NCBI RefSeq assembly: GCF_001642085.1
Contig: NZ_CP014699.1
Span: forward strand, 62,001 to 126,000
From: Streptococcus pantholopis
Lineage (GTDB): Bacteria; Bacillota; Bacilli; Lactobacillales; Streptococcaceae
Length of the DNA stretch: 64,000 nucleotides
Reading direction: 5' to 3'
Shown: positions 25,500 to 34,075 of the stretch, in pieces
Layout: each line of letters starts with the position of its first letter
How positions within the stretch are numbered: position 1 is the stretch's first letter
The notes under the pieces: generated by a model
Told to the model about the DNA's origin: nothing
Databases searched by the model: none
Seen by the model: only the letters and a program-made list of their open reading frames with translations
Made by a program: the position numbers and the translations under genes

Positions 25500-26282
25500 A
25501 TGACAGCATACCGTATCTTTGATACCCATACACATTTGAATGTCCCGCAGTTCGAGGGCAGGGAGCAGGAAGAAATTGCTTTTGCGCGTGAGCTTGGGGT
25601 GACAAGGGTGAATGTTGTGGGTTTTGACCGGCCGACAATCACTAAGGCACTTGAATTAGCTGATAGGTTCCCCGAAGTATATGCAACGATCGGCTGGCAT
25701 CCGACAGAAGCAGGATCCTATAATCAGGAAGCTGAGGATTTCCTCTTAGCCAGTCTTCAACACCCTAAAGTGCTTGCTCTTGGCGAAATTGGGCTTGATT
25801 ATCATTGGATGGAAGACCCTAAAGAAGTCCAAAAAAGGGTTTTTAAACGCCAGATTCAGCTGTCCAAGGACTGCGGTCTGCCTTTTGTCGTCCATACACG
25901 TGATGCGCTGGACGATACTTATGAGCTTATCAAAGAAGCAGGTGTCGGTCCCAAGGGCGGAATTATGCATTCTTATTCCGGTTCGCTTGCCATGGCAGAA
26001 AAATTTGTTGATTTGGGTCTGATGATTTCTTTTTCTGGTGTTGTGACTTTCAAAAAAGCACTGGAAGTTCAGGAAGCAGCCAGAGAGCTGCCCTTAGATA
26101 AAATTTTGATTGAAACCGATGCGCCCTACCTCGCCCCTGTACCTAAGCGCGGTAAAGAAAACCGGACCGCTTATACCCGTTATGTAGCAGATAAAATTGC
26201 AGAACTTCGCGGTTTGACAGGAGAAGAAGCGGCAGAAGCGACCTATCAAAATGCAGTGAGGGTGTTTGGCTTTGAACAGTAA
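25500..26282 (+). CDS. tatD: TatD family metal-dependent hydrolase (DNase)
   Basis: 260 aa, full length. TIM-barrel amidohydrolase motifs: DTHTHLN at the N-terminus (metal ligands), GEIGLDYHW, VHTRDALDDTYELI and the late ETDAPYLAP. TatD enzymes are 3'-5' exonucleases/DNases acting on single-stranded or damaged DNA. Two metal ions are expected. AAGGAAGG precedes ATG 25500. It overlaps rnmV by 17 nt, as in many Firmicutes where tatD-rnmV-rsmA form one operon. Confidence 0.94.
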   Translation: MTAYRIFDTHTHLNVPQFEGREQEEIAFARELGVTRVNVVGFDRPTITKALELADRFPEVYATIGWHPTEAGSYNQEAEDFLLASLQHPKVLALGEIGLDYHWMEDPKEVQKRVFKRQIQLSKDCGLPFVVHTRDALDDTYELIKEAGVGPKGGIMHSYSGSLAMAEKFVDLGLMISFSGVVTFKKALEVQEAARELPLDKILIETDAPYLAPVPKRGKENRTAYTRYVADKIAELRGLTGEEAAEATYQNAVRVFGFEQ

Positions 26283-26841
26283 ACTAACGATTCAGGAAGT
26301 CCTTGTTGTAGAAGGCAAAGATGATACGGTTAATTTGCGCCGTTTTTATGATGTTGATACCTATGAAACAAGGGGCTCAGCCCTTACGGATGCGGATTTG
26401 GAGCGGCTGGAGCGTCTCAATGACCTGCGGGGTATTATTGTCTTTACGGATCCTGACTACAGCGGGGAATGTATCCGTAAACGTATTATGCAGGCCATCC
26501 CAACTGCTAAACATGCTTTTCTCAATCCCGATGAAGCTAAGCCCAAGTCCAAAAGCAAAGGTCGCTCTCTCGGTGTAGAGCATGCCGGTTTTGATGCTTT
26601 GCAAAAAGCTCTCGCTGGTGTGGTCGGCTGTTTCGATGATGATAATCACTTTGATATCAGCAAAGCCGATCTTATAAGACTGGGTCTGCTTACGAGGACC
26701 GACAGCCGCAGGCGGCGGGAATTTCTTGGACAGCAGCTGCGCATCGGCTATACTAACGGCAAGCAGCTGCTTAAACGTCTAGAGTTGTTCGGCATCACCC
26801 TGGAAGATGTCGAAAAAGCGATGGAGAAGTATAGAGATTAA
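26266..26841 (+). CDS. rnmV: ribonuclease M5
   Basis: 191 aa. The Toprim domain starts at once (IQEVLVVEGKDDT with the catalytic Glu; DPDYSGECIRKRI with the metal-binding Asp pair). RNase M5 makes the final cuts of 5S rRNA in Gram-positives together with ribosomal protein L18. It begins inside tatD; GAGGG lies before two possible TTG starts at 26266 and 26272, and the first is used here. Three bases separate it from the HIT-family gene that interrupts the usual rnmV-rsmA junction. Confidence 0.93.
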   Translation: MALNSKLTIQEVLVVEGKDDTVNLRRFYDVDTYETRGSALTDADLERLERLNDLRGIIVFTDPDYSGECIRKRIMQAIPTAKHAFLNPDEAKPKSKSKGRSLGVEHAGFDALQKALAGVVGCFDDDNHFDISKADLIRLGLLTRTDSRRRREFLGQQLRIGYTNGKQLLKRLELFGITLEDVEKAMEKYRD

Positions 26842-26843
26842 AG

Positions 26844-27290
26844 ATGTGTCTTATTTGTGAACGAATTGATTGGATAAAAAAAGGGGAAAATCAATATTTT
26901 GTAAAAGAATTTGAAACAGGCTATGTAGTCATTGGTGATTATCAGTATTTCAAAGGCTATACCCTTTTTCTTTGTAAATGTCATGTTTCAGATTTGCATG
27001 ATTTGCCGCAGCAGTTTCGTGTTCGGCATCTATCTGAAATGGCGCTTGTGTCCGGAGCCGTCAGCAACGCCTTTTCAGCTGATAAAATGAATATTGAGAG
27101 CCTTGGCAATGGGGAAAGTCATTTACATTGGCATCTTTTTCCGAGAAAAAAAGGCGATTTAGGCCGCTACGGGCAGCAGGGAAGAGGTCCAGTATGGTGG
27201 CTGCCTTTTGATAAGATGTATGCAGAACATGCCAGACCGACAGCGTTAGAGCTTAAAGAATTAAAGGAAAAATTATTAGAAAAGCTGTAA
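26844..27290 (+). CDS. HIT family protein
   Basis: 148 aa. The histidine triad HLHWHLFPR is near the middle-C-terminal part (GNGESHLHWHLFPRKKGDLG), and CLICERI at the N-terminus is a zinc-type pair seen in some HIT proteins. HIT enzymes hydrolyse or transfer nucleotidyl groups from dinucleotides or AMP conjugates. It starts three bases after rnmV and is probably co-transcribed. It opens the set of five genes lying between rnmV and rsmA. Confidence 0.9.
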   Translation: MCLICERIDWIKKGENQYFVKEFETGYVVIGDYQYFKGYTLFLCKCHVSDLHDLPQQFRVRHLSEMALVSGAVSNAFSADKMNIESLGNGESHLHWHLFPRKKGDLGRYGQQGRGPVWWLPFDKMYAEHARPTALELKELKEKLLEKL

Positions 27291-27430
27291 TAAAATTCCT
27301 CATTTACTCGGTTTAAGCTTATTCTTTTACTAGACGCAGCTTCTTGCCGCAAAAAATATTGTCCTCCTTTTATGGGAAAAGCACTTCAGTAATGCTTATA
27401 AGGCCAACAAGACAATAAAAGGTGAAAATA

Positions 27431-28372
27431 ATGAGCAGATATTTAATTTACGGGGCAGGAACGATTGGTTTAACGCTTGCTTGGCTATTATCTCCCTATA
27501 ATGATGTTGACGTCCTAGTCAGGAAGCCCTTAACCAAGCCGGTCAGTCTGGCGGTCAAAGACTTGCGGCAGAAAGCAAAGGTTTATGAAAAGAAAACTTT
27601 TCAGCCAAAGACTGTCTTAGAATATAAAAAAACTTATGATTGTGTTCTGGTGACAGTCAATCGTTATCAGCTTCACGAAATTCTGCCTGTCTTATCTGCT
27701 AAACAAGGCTTGACCAAAGGATTCATTTTTATACAAAATCATTGGAATTTAATAAATGAATTAAAGGGCTGTTTGCCAAAAGAGAAAATAATGGCAGCTT
27801 TTCCTTCGAATATTGGCGGCGGCAGAGACCAAAAAGGACTGGAGGTCATTCTTTTTGATGAAGCCGTACGGTTAGGCGGTTTTAACAAAAAGCTTATTCA
27901 GACCTTCCGCAATGATTTGCATCAGGCAGGGGTGAAAACAGCATATGATAAAAATATTTTTGCTTGGCTGAAAGTGCATTATTTACAACAATCTATTACT
28001 GCGGGTGCTTTATTAGAGAAAAAGGATTTTCAAACCTTAGCTCAGGATAGACAGGCTCTGCAAAGAATGGTGAGAGCCTTGCGGGAAGGCGTTGATGTGT
28101 GCTATCGCTTAGAACCTGCCACCCGCAGAATTGGCATAACCAAAATGATTAGATTACCTATTACTTGTGTGACGGCGGTCCTTCAAAAATTATTTTTGAA
28201 TCAGAATACACAGGAAATGGTCAGGAATCATATGAAACAAGGCTTATCTGAGTGGATTTACGGCTATCAAGAAGTGCTGGCAGATGGTCTGGAAGCAGGA
28301 CTTGAAATGACCTATTGGAAAAGTTATCAAACTGGCCTAGAAAACTATCTTAGGAATGAAAGGAGAAATTAA
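27431..28372 (+). CDS. ketopantoate reductase-like (ApbA/PanE family) protein
   Basis: 313 aa from ATG 27431, behind AAAAGGTGA; GTG 27422 overlaps that site. The N-terminus has a Rossmann dinucleotide motif (YLIYGAGTIGLTLAWLL) and the body fits the ApbA N- and C-terminal folds (VNRYQLHEILPVL, FPSNIGGGRD). True ketopantoate reductases keep a catalytic Lys and Glu; I cannot place these safely, so the substrate may differ. Its stop touches the ATG of the DUF1697 gene. Confidence 0.8.
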   Translation: MSRYLIYGAGTIGLTLAWLLSPYNDVDVLVRKPLTKPVSLAVKDLRQKAKVYEKKTFQPKTVLEYKKTYDCVLVTVNRYQLHEILPVLSAKQGLTKGFIFIQNHWNLINELKGCLPKEKIMAAFPSNIGGGRDQKGLEVILFDEAVRLGGFNKKLIQTFRNDLHQAGVKTAYDKNIFAWLKVHYLQQSITAGALLEKKDFQTLAQDRQALQRMVRALREGVDVCYRLEPATRRIGITKMIRLPITCVTAVLQKLFLNQNTQEMVRNHMKQGLSEWIYGYQEVLADGLEAGLEMTYWKSYQTGLENYLRNERRN

Positions 28373-28903
28373 ATGCCACTTGCTTTGCTTCGCGGTGTTA
28401 TGCCAGTTGGTTCCAATAGAATTCCCAAAATGGCTTATTTGAGAGAGATTCTGACAGCTTCTGAGCTGCAGTCTATTCAAACCTATATTCAAAGTGGAAA
28501 TATCATCTTTGAAACAAGTCAGTCTGACAATGAAGCAAGCCGGCTTATTCATGAGACAATTAAAGAAAAAATCGGCGCTGACTTAGCCGTCATCATTAAG
28601 GAGTCGGCGCAGTTTGAGAGAGCTGTATTTGAAAATCCTTTTAGCTCTGGCTATGACAGCATCAGGGTCCATCTGGTTTTTACCAATGATGACTTGCCTG
28701 CAGCCAAATGCCAAGAGCTGACAGTCAAAGACTTTGGAGATGAAGAACTGACTCTAGGCAGTGAGTGCTTCTGCATGTATCTGCCAAGAACTGCCCAAAA
28801 GAAGCGCCTGACTACTAATTATTTGGAGAAACAGCTCGGTATCAAAGCGACAATGAGAAAACTGAGCCTAGCCGCAAAACTTAGTCAATTCTCTTGCAGA
28901 TAA
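28373..28903 (+). CDS. DUF1697 family protein
   Basis: 176 aa. Begins LALLRGVMPVGSNRIPKMAYLREIL and continues IQTYIQSGNIIFET, matching the DUF1697 hallmark (LLRGINVGG..K.pM..LR, YIQSGN). The C-terminal part is typical but its end is divergent. Function unknown; the fold is ferredoxin-like. The ATG follows directly on the stop of the reductase-like gene, with AAAGGAG, so the two are co-translated. Confidence 0.88.
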   Translation: MPLALLRGVMPVGSNRIPKMAYLREILTASELQSIQTYIQSGNIIFETSQSDNEASRLIHETIKEKIGADLAVIIKESAQFERAVFENPFSSGYDSIRVHLVFTNDDLPAAKCQELTVKDFGDEELTLGSECFCMYLPRTAQKKRLTTNYLEKQLGIKATMRKLSLAAKLSQFSCR

Positions 28904-28933
28904 TGACCGCTCTATAAACCAACAGGAGGACTT

Positions 28934-29455
28934 ATGCCAGCGATTGTTCTTTTGCTCCCTTTTTTGCTCATCAGATTTGGCTTGCTGTCATTTTTAAGCA
29001 AATCTGCTTTGGCGCGTGCTGCACATTTTGCCCCGATGGCAAATGGTGAAAAAGCAGCTTACTATATTTACCAATCAGCTAATCTGGCCATTTTAGGGAC
29101 TGCCTTTTTCGTGAAGATTAAGCTGGATTTTTCCTGGCTCACTTTTGCTGGCATTATTTTTTATGGTTTAGGTTTAATCCTTTGCGCTGCAGCTATGCTT
29201 GATTTTGCTGGGGCAAGCGGCACGACCTTCTGTACAAGAGGACTTTATTCCTTATCCCGTCATCCCATGTACTTAGCCTATTTTGTCTGCTTTCTGGGAA
29301 TAGCCGGCTTAACAAAGTCTGTTTTGTTTCTGGTCTGTGTTTTGGTCTTTCAAGTGTCGGTCCATTGGATTATTCTGGCCGAAGAAAGAGAATGTTTGGC
29401 AGCGTTTGGCGAGACATATCGAGCTTACTGTAAAAAGGTGAGACGCTATCTCTAA
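28934..29455 (+). CDS. isoprenylcysteine carboxyl methyltransferase-like membrane protein
   Basis: 173 aa, four or five membrane helices. The C-terminal half has the PEMT/ICMT signature: GLYSLSRHPMYLAYFVCFLGI and the terminal AEERECLAAFGETYRAYCKKVRRYL, which bind SAM and the substrate at the membrane face. Bacterial members methylate unknown small or lipid substrates. AGGAGG precedes ATG 28934. Part of the accessory set between rnmV and rsmA. Confidence 0.87.
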   Translation: MPAIVLLLPFLLIRFGLLSFLSKSALARAAHFAPMANGEKAAYYIYQSANLAILGTAFFVKIKLDFSWLTFAGIIFYGLGLILCAAAMLDFAGASGTTFCTRGLYSLSRHPMYLAYFVCFLGIAGLTKSVLFLVCVLVFQVSVHWIILAEERECLAAFGETYRAYCKKVRRYL

Positions 29456-29495
29456 CCGACAGCATAACTGTGTTTTATCATGTTTAGGAGGAAAA

Positions 29496-30338
29496 ATGAA
29501 AAGGACGATTATTACAGGAGGCAACAGCGGTATCGGCTATCAAGCAGCCAAACAGCTGGTTCAAAAAGGCTGGCAGGTTACTCTCTTTTGCCGCAATGAA
29601 CGGCGTGCTAAGGAGGCTTGCCGGAAAATCACGGAAGAAACGGGCAGCGGACAGGTTGATTACAAGCTTGCCGATTTAGCGGATATAAGGAGCGTTCGCC
29701 AAGCAGCGGCGGCCTATCTGGAACAAAATCGGTCGCTGGATGTGCTGATTAATAATGCTGCTGATTTTGACCTCTCTGTCAAAAAACGGGTTCTGACCAG
29801 AGACGGTCTGGAAAAACAGTTTGCGACCAACGTCCTTGCCCCCTATTTATTGTCAGAGCTCTTGCTGCCTGCTTTAGAGGAGTCCTCTGACGGACGGATA
29901 TTAAACATCTCTTCCAAGGGTTTGATAATGTACCCTAGAATAAGTCTGGACTTTGATAATCTGAACGGAGAAAAATCCTACTCTCCATCAAAAACTTACT
30001 ATCAAAATAAACTGGCTCTCCTGATGCTGTCTCTCTATCAAAGAGAGCAGTACCCGAAAGTCAGTGTTCAGGCTGTCCGTGTGACCAATGTAAAGCTTGA
30101 TATTTCACGCTATCCTAATCTCACACCTGTCATGAAGGCAGTTTACCGGCTGAAATCAAGATTTTCAATACCAGCAGAAAAGATGGCAGAAGTTTATACA
30201 GCCTTAGCCAGTGAGGCTGGTTTTGACGGCTTTTTATATGATGAACACTGTAAAGAGGTCAAAGCCAACCGTTCTGCTTATAATAAAACCGAACAGGAAA
30301 GGCTATACCGGCTGCTGGGGGAGTTGGCCCGGCGTTAA
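29496..30338 (+). CDS. short-chain dehydrogenase/reductase
   Basis: 280 aa. Classical SDR features: cofactor motif TGGNSGIG at the N-terminus, NNAA (about residue 87), catalytic Ser in NISSKG, and YYQNK giving the Tyr-xxx-Lys pair. The length and the retinol-dehydrogenase-like layout suggest an NADP-dependent oxidoreductase of lipids or small carbonyls. TTTAGGAGG precedes the ATG. It is the last accessory gene; rsmA begins 18 bp later. Confidence 0.9.
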   Translation: MKRTIITGGNSGIGYQAAKQLVQKGWQVTLFCRNERRAKEACRKITEETGSGQVDYKLADLADIRSVRQAAAAYLEQNRSLDVLINNAADFDLSVKKRVLTRDGLEKQFATNVLAPYLLSELLLPALEESSDGRILNISSKGLIMYPRISLDFDNLNGEKSYSPSKTYYQNKLALLMLSLYQREQYPKVSVQAVRVTNVKLDISRYPNLTPVMKAVYRLKSRFSIPAEKMAEVYTALASEAGFDGFLYDEHCKEVKANRSAYNKTEQERLYRLLGELARR

Positions 30339-30356
30339 AAAGGGAGAAAAATTTTT

Positions 30357-31229
30357 ATGAGAATAGCAGATTACAGTGTAACCCGTGCTGTTTTAGAGCG
30401 CCATGGTTTCACCTTTAAAAAATCCTTTGGTCAGAACTTTTTGACCGACAGCAATATTTTGCAAAAAATTGTCGATACGGCAGAGATTAATCAAGATGTC
30501 AATGTGATTGAAATCGGTCCCGGCATTGGAGCTCTGACCGAGTTTTTAGCCGAACAGGCAGCCGAGGTCATGGCCTTTGAAATCGATGACCGCTTGATAC
30601 CGATTTTGGCAGATACTTTGAGAGATTTTGACAATGTCCAAATCATCAACGAGGATATTCTCAAGTCTGATTTACAGGCGCACATCGAGGCTTTTGCTGA
30701 TCCTAGTCTGCCCATCAAGGTGGTGGCCAATCTGCCTTATTACATCACGACACCTATCCTCATGCACCTGATTGAGAGCAGAATTCCTTTTGTCGAGTTT
30801 GTGGTCATGATGCAAAAAGAAGTGGCCGACCGTATTTCTGCCGGGCCCCGCACCAAAGCCTACGGTTCCTTATCCATTGCTGTTCAGTATTATATGATGG
30901 CAAAACTGGCTTTTGTTGTGCCAAAGACAGTCTTTGTTCCTGCGCCCAATGTGGACTCTGCCATTCTTAAAATGACACGTCGACAGGAGCCGTTAGTTGA
31001 GGTGAAAGATGAGGATTTCTTTTTTCGCCTAACTAAGATTGCCTTTGCCCATCGCCGCAAAACCCTCTGGAACAACCTCATCAGTTATTTTGGCAAATCA
31101 GAAGAAACTAAGGCCCAATTGAAAGACAGTTTAGAAAGAGCCGGTATTTCGCCTTCTGTCCGCGGTGAAACTCTCTCTATTTCAGACTTTGCGGCCTTGG
31201 CTGATGCGCTTAAGGGTTCAGGTCTATGA
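30357..31229 (+). CDS. rsmA: 16S rRNA dimethyladenosine methyltransferase
   Basis: 290 aa, full length. SAM-binding motif [16 protein letters not shown], the adenine-binding [10 protein letters not shown] motif, and the N-terminal KKSFGQNFL typical of KsgA/RsmA. It dimethylates the two adjacent adenosines in the 3'-terminal hairpin of 16S rRNA late in 30S assembly; loss gives kasugamycin resistance. GGGAG precedes ATG 30357. Its stop overlaps the start of a broken MBL hydrolase gene. Confidence 0.96.
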   Translation: MRIADYSVTRAVLERHGFTFKKSFGQNFLTDSNILQKIVDTAEINQDVNVIEIGPGIGALTEFLAEQAAEVMAFEIDDRLIPILADTLRDFDNVQIINEDILKSDLQAHIEAFADPSLPIKVVANLPYYITTPILMHLIESRIPFVEFVVMMQKEVADRISAGPRTKAYGSLSIAVQYYMMAKLAFVVPKTVFVPAPNVDSAILKMTRRQEPLVEVKDEDFFFRLTKIAFAHRRKTLWNNLISYFGKSEETKAQLKDSLERAGISPSVRGETLSISDFAALADALKGSGL

Positions 31230-31852
31230 TGATACAGGAACTTTTATACGCCAACACACGCACTTATCTGGTTAAGGAAAACGAAAAAATCTTCTGGTCG
31301 ATACGGACTGGGCAGGGACTTTGCCAGCTTTTTTCAAGGCCATCAAGCGGATTGGAATGACAGTCGATAATATTGCCTATCTCCTTATCACCCTGACCAT
31401 ATGGGGCTGGCACAGGATTTGATGGATTTAGGAGTTAAACTGCTTGTTCTTGATGTGCAGAAAGCTTTTATTCATCAGTCATATGCCATTTTTGCAAAAG
31501 AGAAGTCCAGCAGTTTTAAACCTATTGCTGACGAGCAGATTCACTTGCTTTCTTTGAAAAATAGCAGAGCATTTCTGGCCGATTTAGGCATCAGCGGGGA
31601 GATTCTCCACATATCTGGGCACAGCCAAGACAGTGTGTCTTTGCTAATGGACAGCGGTGAAGCCCTTGTTGGTGACCTCTATCCCTTCAGCCAAGCCGTG
31701 CTGTATGATAAGTTGGTGCTGACAGCAGCAGGGATAATCTACTCAGGCACCATTTAACTGTTGTCTTTTATGCCCACCCGTTACCAGAAAATATCAGCGG
31801 CTGGCAGACAGTTAAGGAGTACAAAGAGCTGCTGGATTTTTGCCCCCAGTGA
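31226..31852 (+). pseudogene. MBL-fold metallo-hydrolase pseudogene
   Basis: The three frames together rebuild one protein: frame 1 starts [21 protein letters not shown]; after a shift in an A-run near 31285 comes NLLVDTDWAGTLPAFFKAIK and AYLLIT; after a second shift near 31392 comes PDHMGLAQDLMDLGVK through GEALVGDLYPFSQAVLYD; a third shift near 31725 leads to NNLLRHHLTVVFYAHPLPEN and a stop at 31852. About 10 bp that would encode the first His residues of the HxHxDH metal motif are missing, so the product cannot bind zinc normally. It overlaps the rsmA stop and may once have been co-transcribed. Confidence 0.9.
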
Positions 31853-32473
31853 GGCAGATTAATTTTTGCTGCCTGGCTCATCTGTTAAGAATCTTACTCT
31901 AAGGCAAATGGGAATCTTATCCGAAAAAATGCGGATAACATGAATCTCAGTGATAATAGCGAAAAACCGCTAATCTAAATGAATAAGTTCAGCCATATTT
32001 TAAAATTTTATAAATGGCAATCAGTTCGATTCAGGAAGATGTAAAATAAAAGAGGGTCAGATAATTATTTGAAAATTTTTGCTGTCCTATCTCCGGACAG
32101 ATGATTAGGGGACTGCCTATCTACAACAAGGGATAAGGACTTGCAGTCAGCTGCTGCGTCAAACGTATATATCTAAAAAAGTAAAGGGGCTTGGGACAGA
32201 ACTGTCTCAAGCCTTTTATGCTATCATTGCTTCTTTGCTAGTTAGGATAAGTGATATTTACACCGTTGTGTTTCGGTTCGATTCATTACGTGCCTCATAG
32301 CAGACAAACTAAGCTTCACAGGAGATCCATATCTGCCTAATTCTCTGACTGGTTACTGCTATTTAGGATTATCTGCGGGCACTGTTGATTATTTCTGGCT
32401 TGCCAAAAGGGTAAGACCAAGATTTGGGATAATATCAATCTTTGCAGCTTCCAGAAATTCCTATATTTTAGAA
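31853..32473. other. gene-free interval between the MBL pseudogene and busR
   Basis: About 620 bp with no intact gene. It holds a terminator-like hairpin at 32183-32217. Minus-strand readings near 32400-32460 give short peptide-like strings that may be decayed coding DNA, but I could not assign a family. Confidence 0.6.
32183..32217. terminator. terminator-like hairpin (shared with 49311-49343)
   Basis: GGCTTGGGACAG (32188-32199) pairs with CTGTCTCAAGCC (32202-32213), with flanking A and T runs. The same 26 bases occur exactly inverted at 49313-49338. Confidence 0.75.
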
Positions 32474-33106
32474 TTATTTTTTTAAGTGAAAAACCTCAGC
32501 CATTCGAGTGTAGCTTGCTTCTTCACCGATAAAATAAATCAGATCGTCCTCCTGCAGCCGCTGGTAGGGGCTTGGTGCTAAGAGAAGCTCATTATTTCTT
32601 TCTATAGCAACAAGGACAGCACCGATTTTGTGCCAAATCTGAGCTTCCTGGACCTGCAGCCCGACGAGCTCTGAATCAGCATCCAATCTTAAGCCATAAG
32701 GATCGAGCGGGTACTTTTTATTGACCAGCTTGGATTGATCCAAATAGACTGACACCAAGCCTTTGAGTTCTAAAAGATTTTTTTCTTGTTCATCAATTTT
32801 TTTAAGAATGCGTTCTTTTTGTATTTCAATATCATTTGTATTATCAAAGTCTTCAACAAATTCTATCGCTTTTTCCTTGGAGAGGACAATGGCACCGCTT
32901 CCATGTTTCAAAGCGACGATATGCAGGTCAGCTAAAATGTTAAGAGCCCGTCTGGTTGTCTCAGGTGAAACACCGAAAGTAGCGGCCAGAGTGGAGCGTG
33001 ATTTGATTTTTTCGCCGACAGAGTAATCGCCAATGGCGATTTTTTTAGCAACTTCAACAGCAATTTTTTGAAATTTTGCTGTTTTTACAATTTTACGATT
33101 AGGCAT
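32474..33106 (-). CDS. busR: GntR/RCK_C regulator, BusR-like c-di-AMP-responsive repressor
   Basis: 210 aa. Residues 1-75 are a GntR-type winged helix (GEKIKSRSTLAATFGVSPETTRRALNILADL), 80-130 a coiled coil (NDIEIQKERILKKIDEQEKNLLELKGL), and 130-208 an RCK_C/TrkA_C ligand domain (GLRLDADSELVGLQVQEAQIWHKIGAVLVAIERN). This order is that of BusR, which binds c-di-AMP and represses the glycine-betaine transporter busA(AB) under low osmolarity. No transporter genes lie beside it here, so the symbol is by architecture. The minus-strand site AGGAGGGAAAC precedes the ATG. Confidence 0.82.
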   Translation of the reverse strand: MPNRKIVKTAKFQKIAVEVAKKIAIGDYSVGEKIKSRSTLAATFGVSPETTRRALNILADLHIVALKHGSGAIVLSKEKAIEFVEDFDNTNDIEIQKERILKKIDEQEKNLLELKGLVSVYLDQSKLVNKKYPLDPYGLRLDADSELVGLQVQEAQIWHKIGAVLVAIERNNELLLAPSPYQRLQEDDLIYFIGEEASYTRMAEVFHLKK

Positions 33107-33691
33107 GTTTCCCTCCTGTACTAAAAAACAAGCACAACTAAATAAAAGCAGCAGCTTTTAAGAAAAGTAGATTGTCTTGGGCAGATTACAGACAGTGACG
33201 CCAGTTTTTAAGCTGCACGCAGTATGACAGCAAATGAAACTTAGCGCAGATAAACAGGAGTTTGAAAATAACTTCAAACCCTTCTAAAAGATGATTTTGG
33301 AAATAGCAACCACCAGATAAATTAAATGAAGCGGGAGCGATTTTTGTCAGAAACTTTCAACCCCAGCCTTAAAATTAGGCAGGGAGTGAAGGAAAGTGAT
33401 TAGTGATGTCAGCCAGCTTTTGTTGTACACCTTACCTGTTTAAGAAGATCAGCAACCTCAAATGGTATTTTGTTCAGTAATAAGAGGTTCAGCAGAGCTA
33501 AGTCTGAGAAAATATAGGAAGGAGAATAAACTGGCAGCAGAAAAAAGGAGCAAAATAGGAAAAGGCTAGCGTATTTTATATTGTTATTATAAGCAGGCAG
33601 TCCAGCCAGCTTTTTATAGTTATTACTATAGCATACCAAGGACGCTTGGACAACAGAAAAATAAAAAAATGTTGTTTCTGAGAAGAATAGC
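33107..33691. other. gene-free interval upstream of busR and the Gls24 operon
   Basis: No convincing gene. A 76-codon minus-strand open frame at 33409-33639 lacks a ribosome binding site and family features. Promoters for the divergent busR and Gls24 operon are expected here; only the latter is clear. Confidence 0.6.
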
Positions 33692-33720
33692 TTGACAGGG
33701 AGAATGAACTAGGATAAAAT
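33692..33720 (+). promoter_or_regulatory. promoter of the Gls24/AmaP operon
   Basis: TTGACA (33692-33697), 17-bp spacer, TAAAAT (33715-33720): near-consensus sigma-A promoter about 105 bp before the first gene. Confidence 0.85.
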
Positions 33721-33755
33721 GACAATAGACTTTAGAAATAAAGTTGTCACAAAAT

Positions 33756-33793
33756 AAAGAGACTTCTTATTTTTAAAAATAGATTGTCTCTTT
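33756..33793 (+). promoter_or_regulatory. leader hairpin of the Gls24/AmaP operon
   Basis: AAAGAGAC (33756-33763) pairs with GTCTCTTT (33786-33793), and the loop contains the palindrome TATTTTTAAAAATA. It lies in the leader 18 bp before AAGGAGG and could act as attenuator, RNA thermometer or stability element. Confidence 0.55.
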
Positions 33794-33825
33794 AAAACTT
33801 GATCCAATATAAGGAGGAAATGATT

Positions 33826-34065
33826 ATGTTATGGTCAATTATTGTAGGTGCTTTGATAGGTCTTGCGGCCGGTGCCCTTACTAAAAAAGGCGGCTCTATG
33901 GGTTGGATAGCGAACATCGCTGCCGGTCTGATCGGATCGGCTCTTGGGCAGACTCTGTTTGGAAGCTGGGGACCTAGCTTAGCAGGGATGGCATTGATTC
34001 CATCGATAATAGGCGCGGTTATTGTCGTTGCTATAGCAGCCTTTTTCTTAGATCGTGCGAGGTAG
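33826..34065 (+). CDS. GlsB/YeaQ/YmgE family membrane protein
   Basis: 79 aa from ATG 33826, eight bases after AAGGAGG; ATG 33820 is too close to the site. Three membrane helices with Gly-rich sequence (IIVGALIGLAAGALTKKGG...IANIAAGLIGSALGQTLFG). The family is often called transglycosylase-associated and recurs in stress operons; no enzymatic role is shown. First gene of the Gls24/AmaP operon. Confidence 0.9.
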   Translation: MLWSIIVGALIGLAAGALTKKGGSMGWIANIAAGLIGSALGQTLFGSWGPSLAGMALIPSIIGAVIVVAIAAFFLDRAR

Positions 34066-34075
34066 GAGACAAAAT

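Noticed and set aside
31401..31757. 118-residue intact gene starting MGLAQDLMDLG
   Set aside because: It is the middle segment of the frameshifted MBL hydrolase; it lacks the N-terminal metal site and a ribosome binding site.
32395..32465. Minus-strand remnant of a transporter gene after busR
   Set aside because: A short readable string appears in one frame, but it cannot be tied to any family, so calling it a busA remnant would be guesswork.
33409..33639. 76-codon minus-strand frame upstream of the Gls24 operon
   Set aside because: No ribosome binding site, no family similarity; the hydrophobic composition follows from AT-rich DNA.
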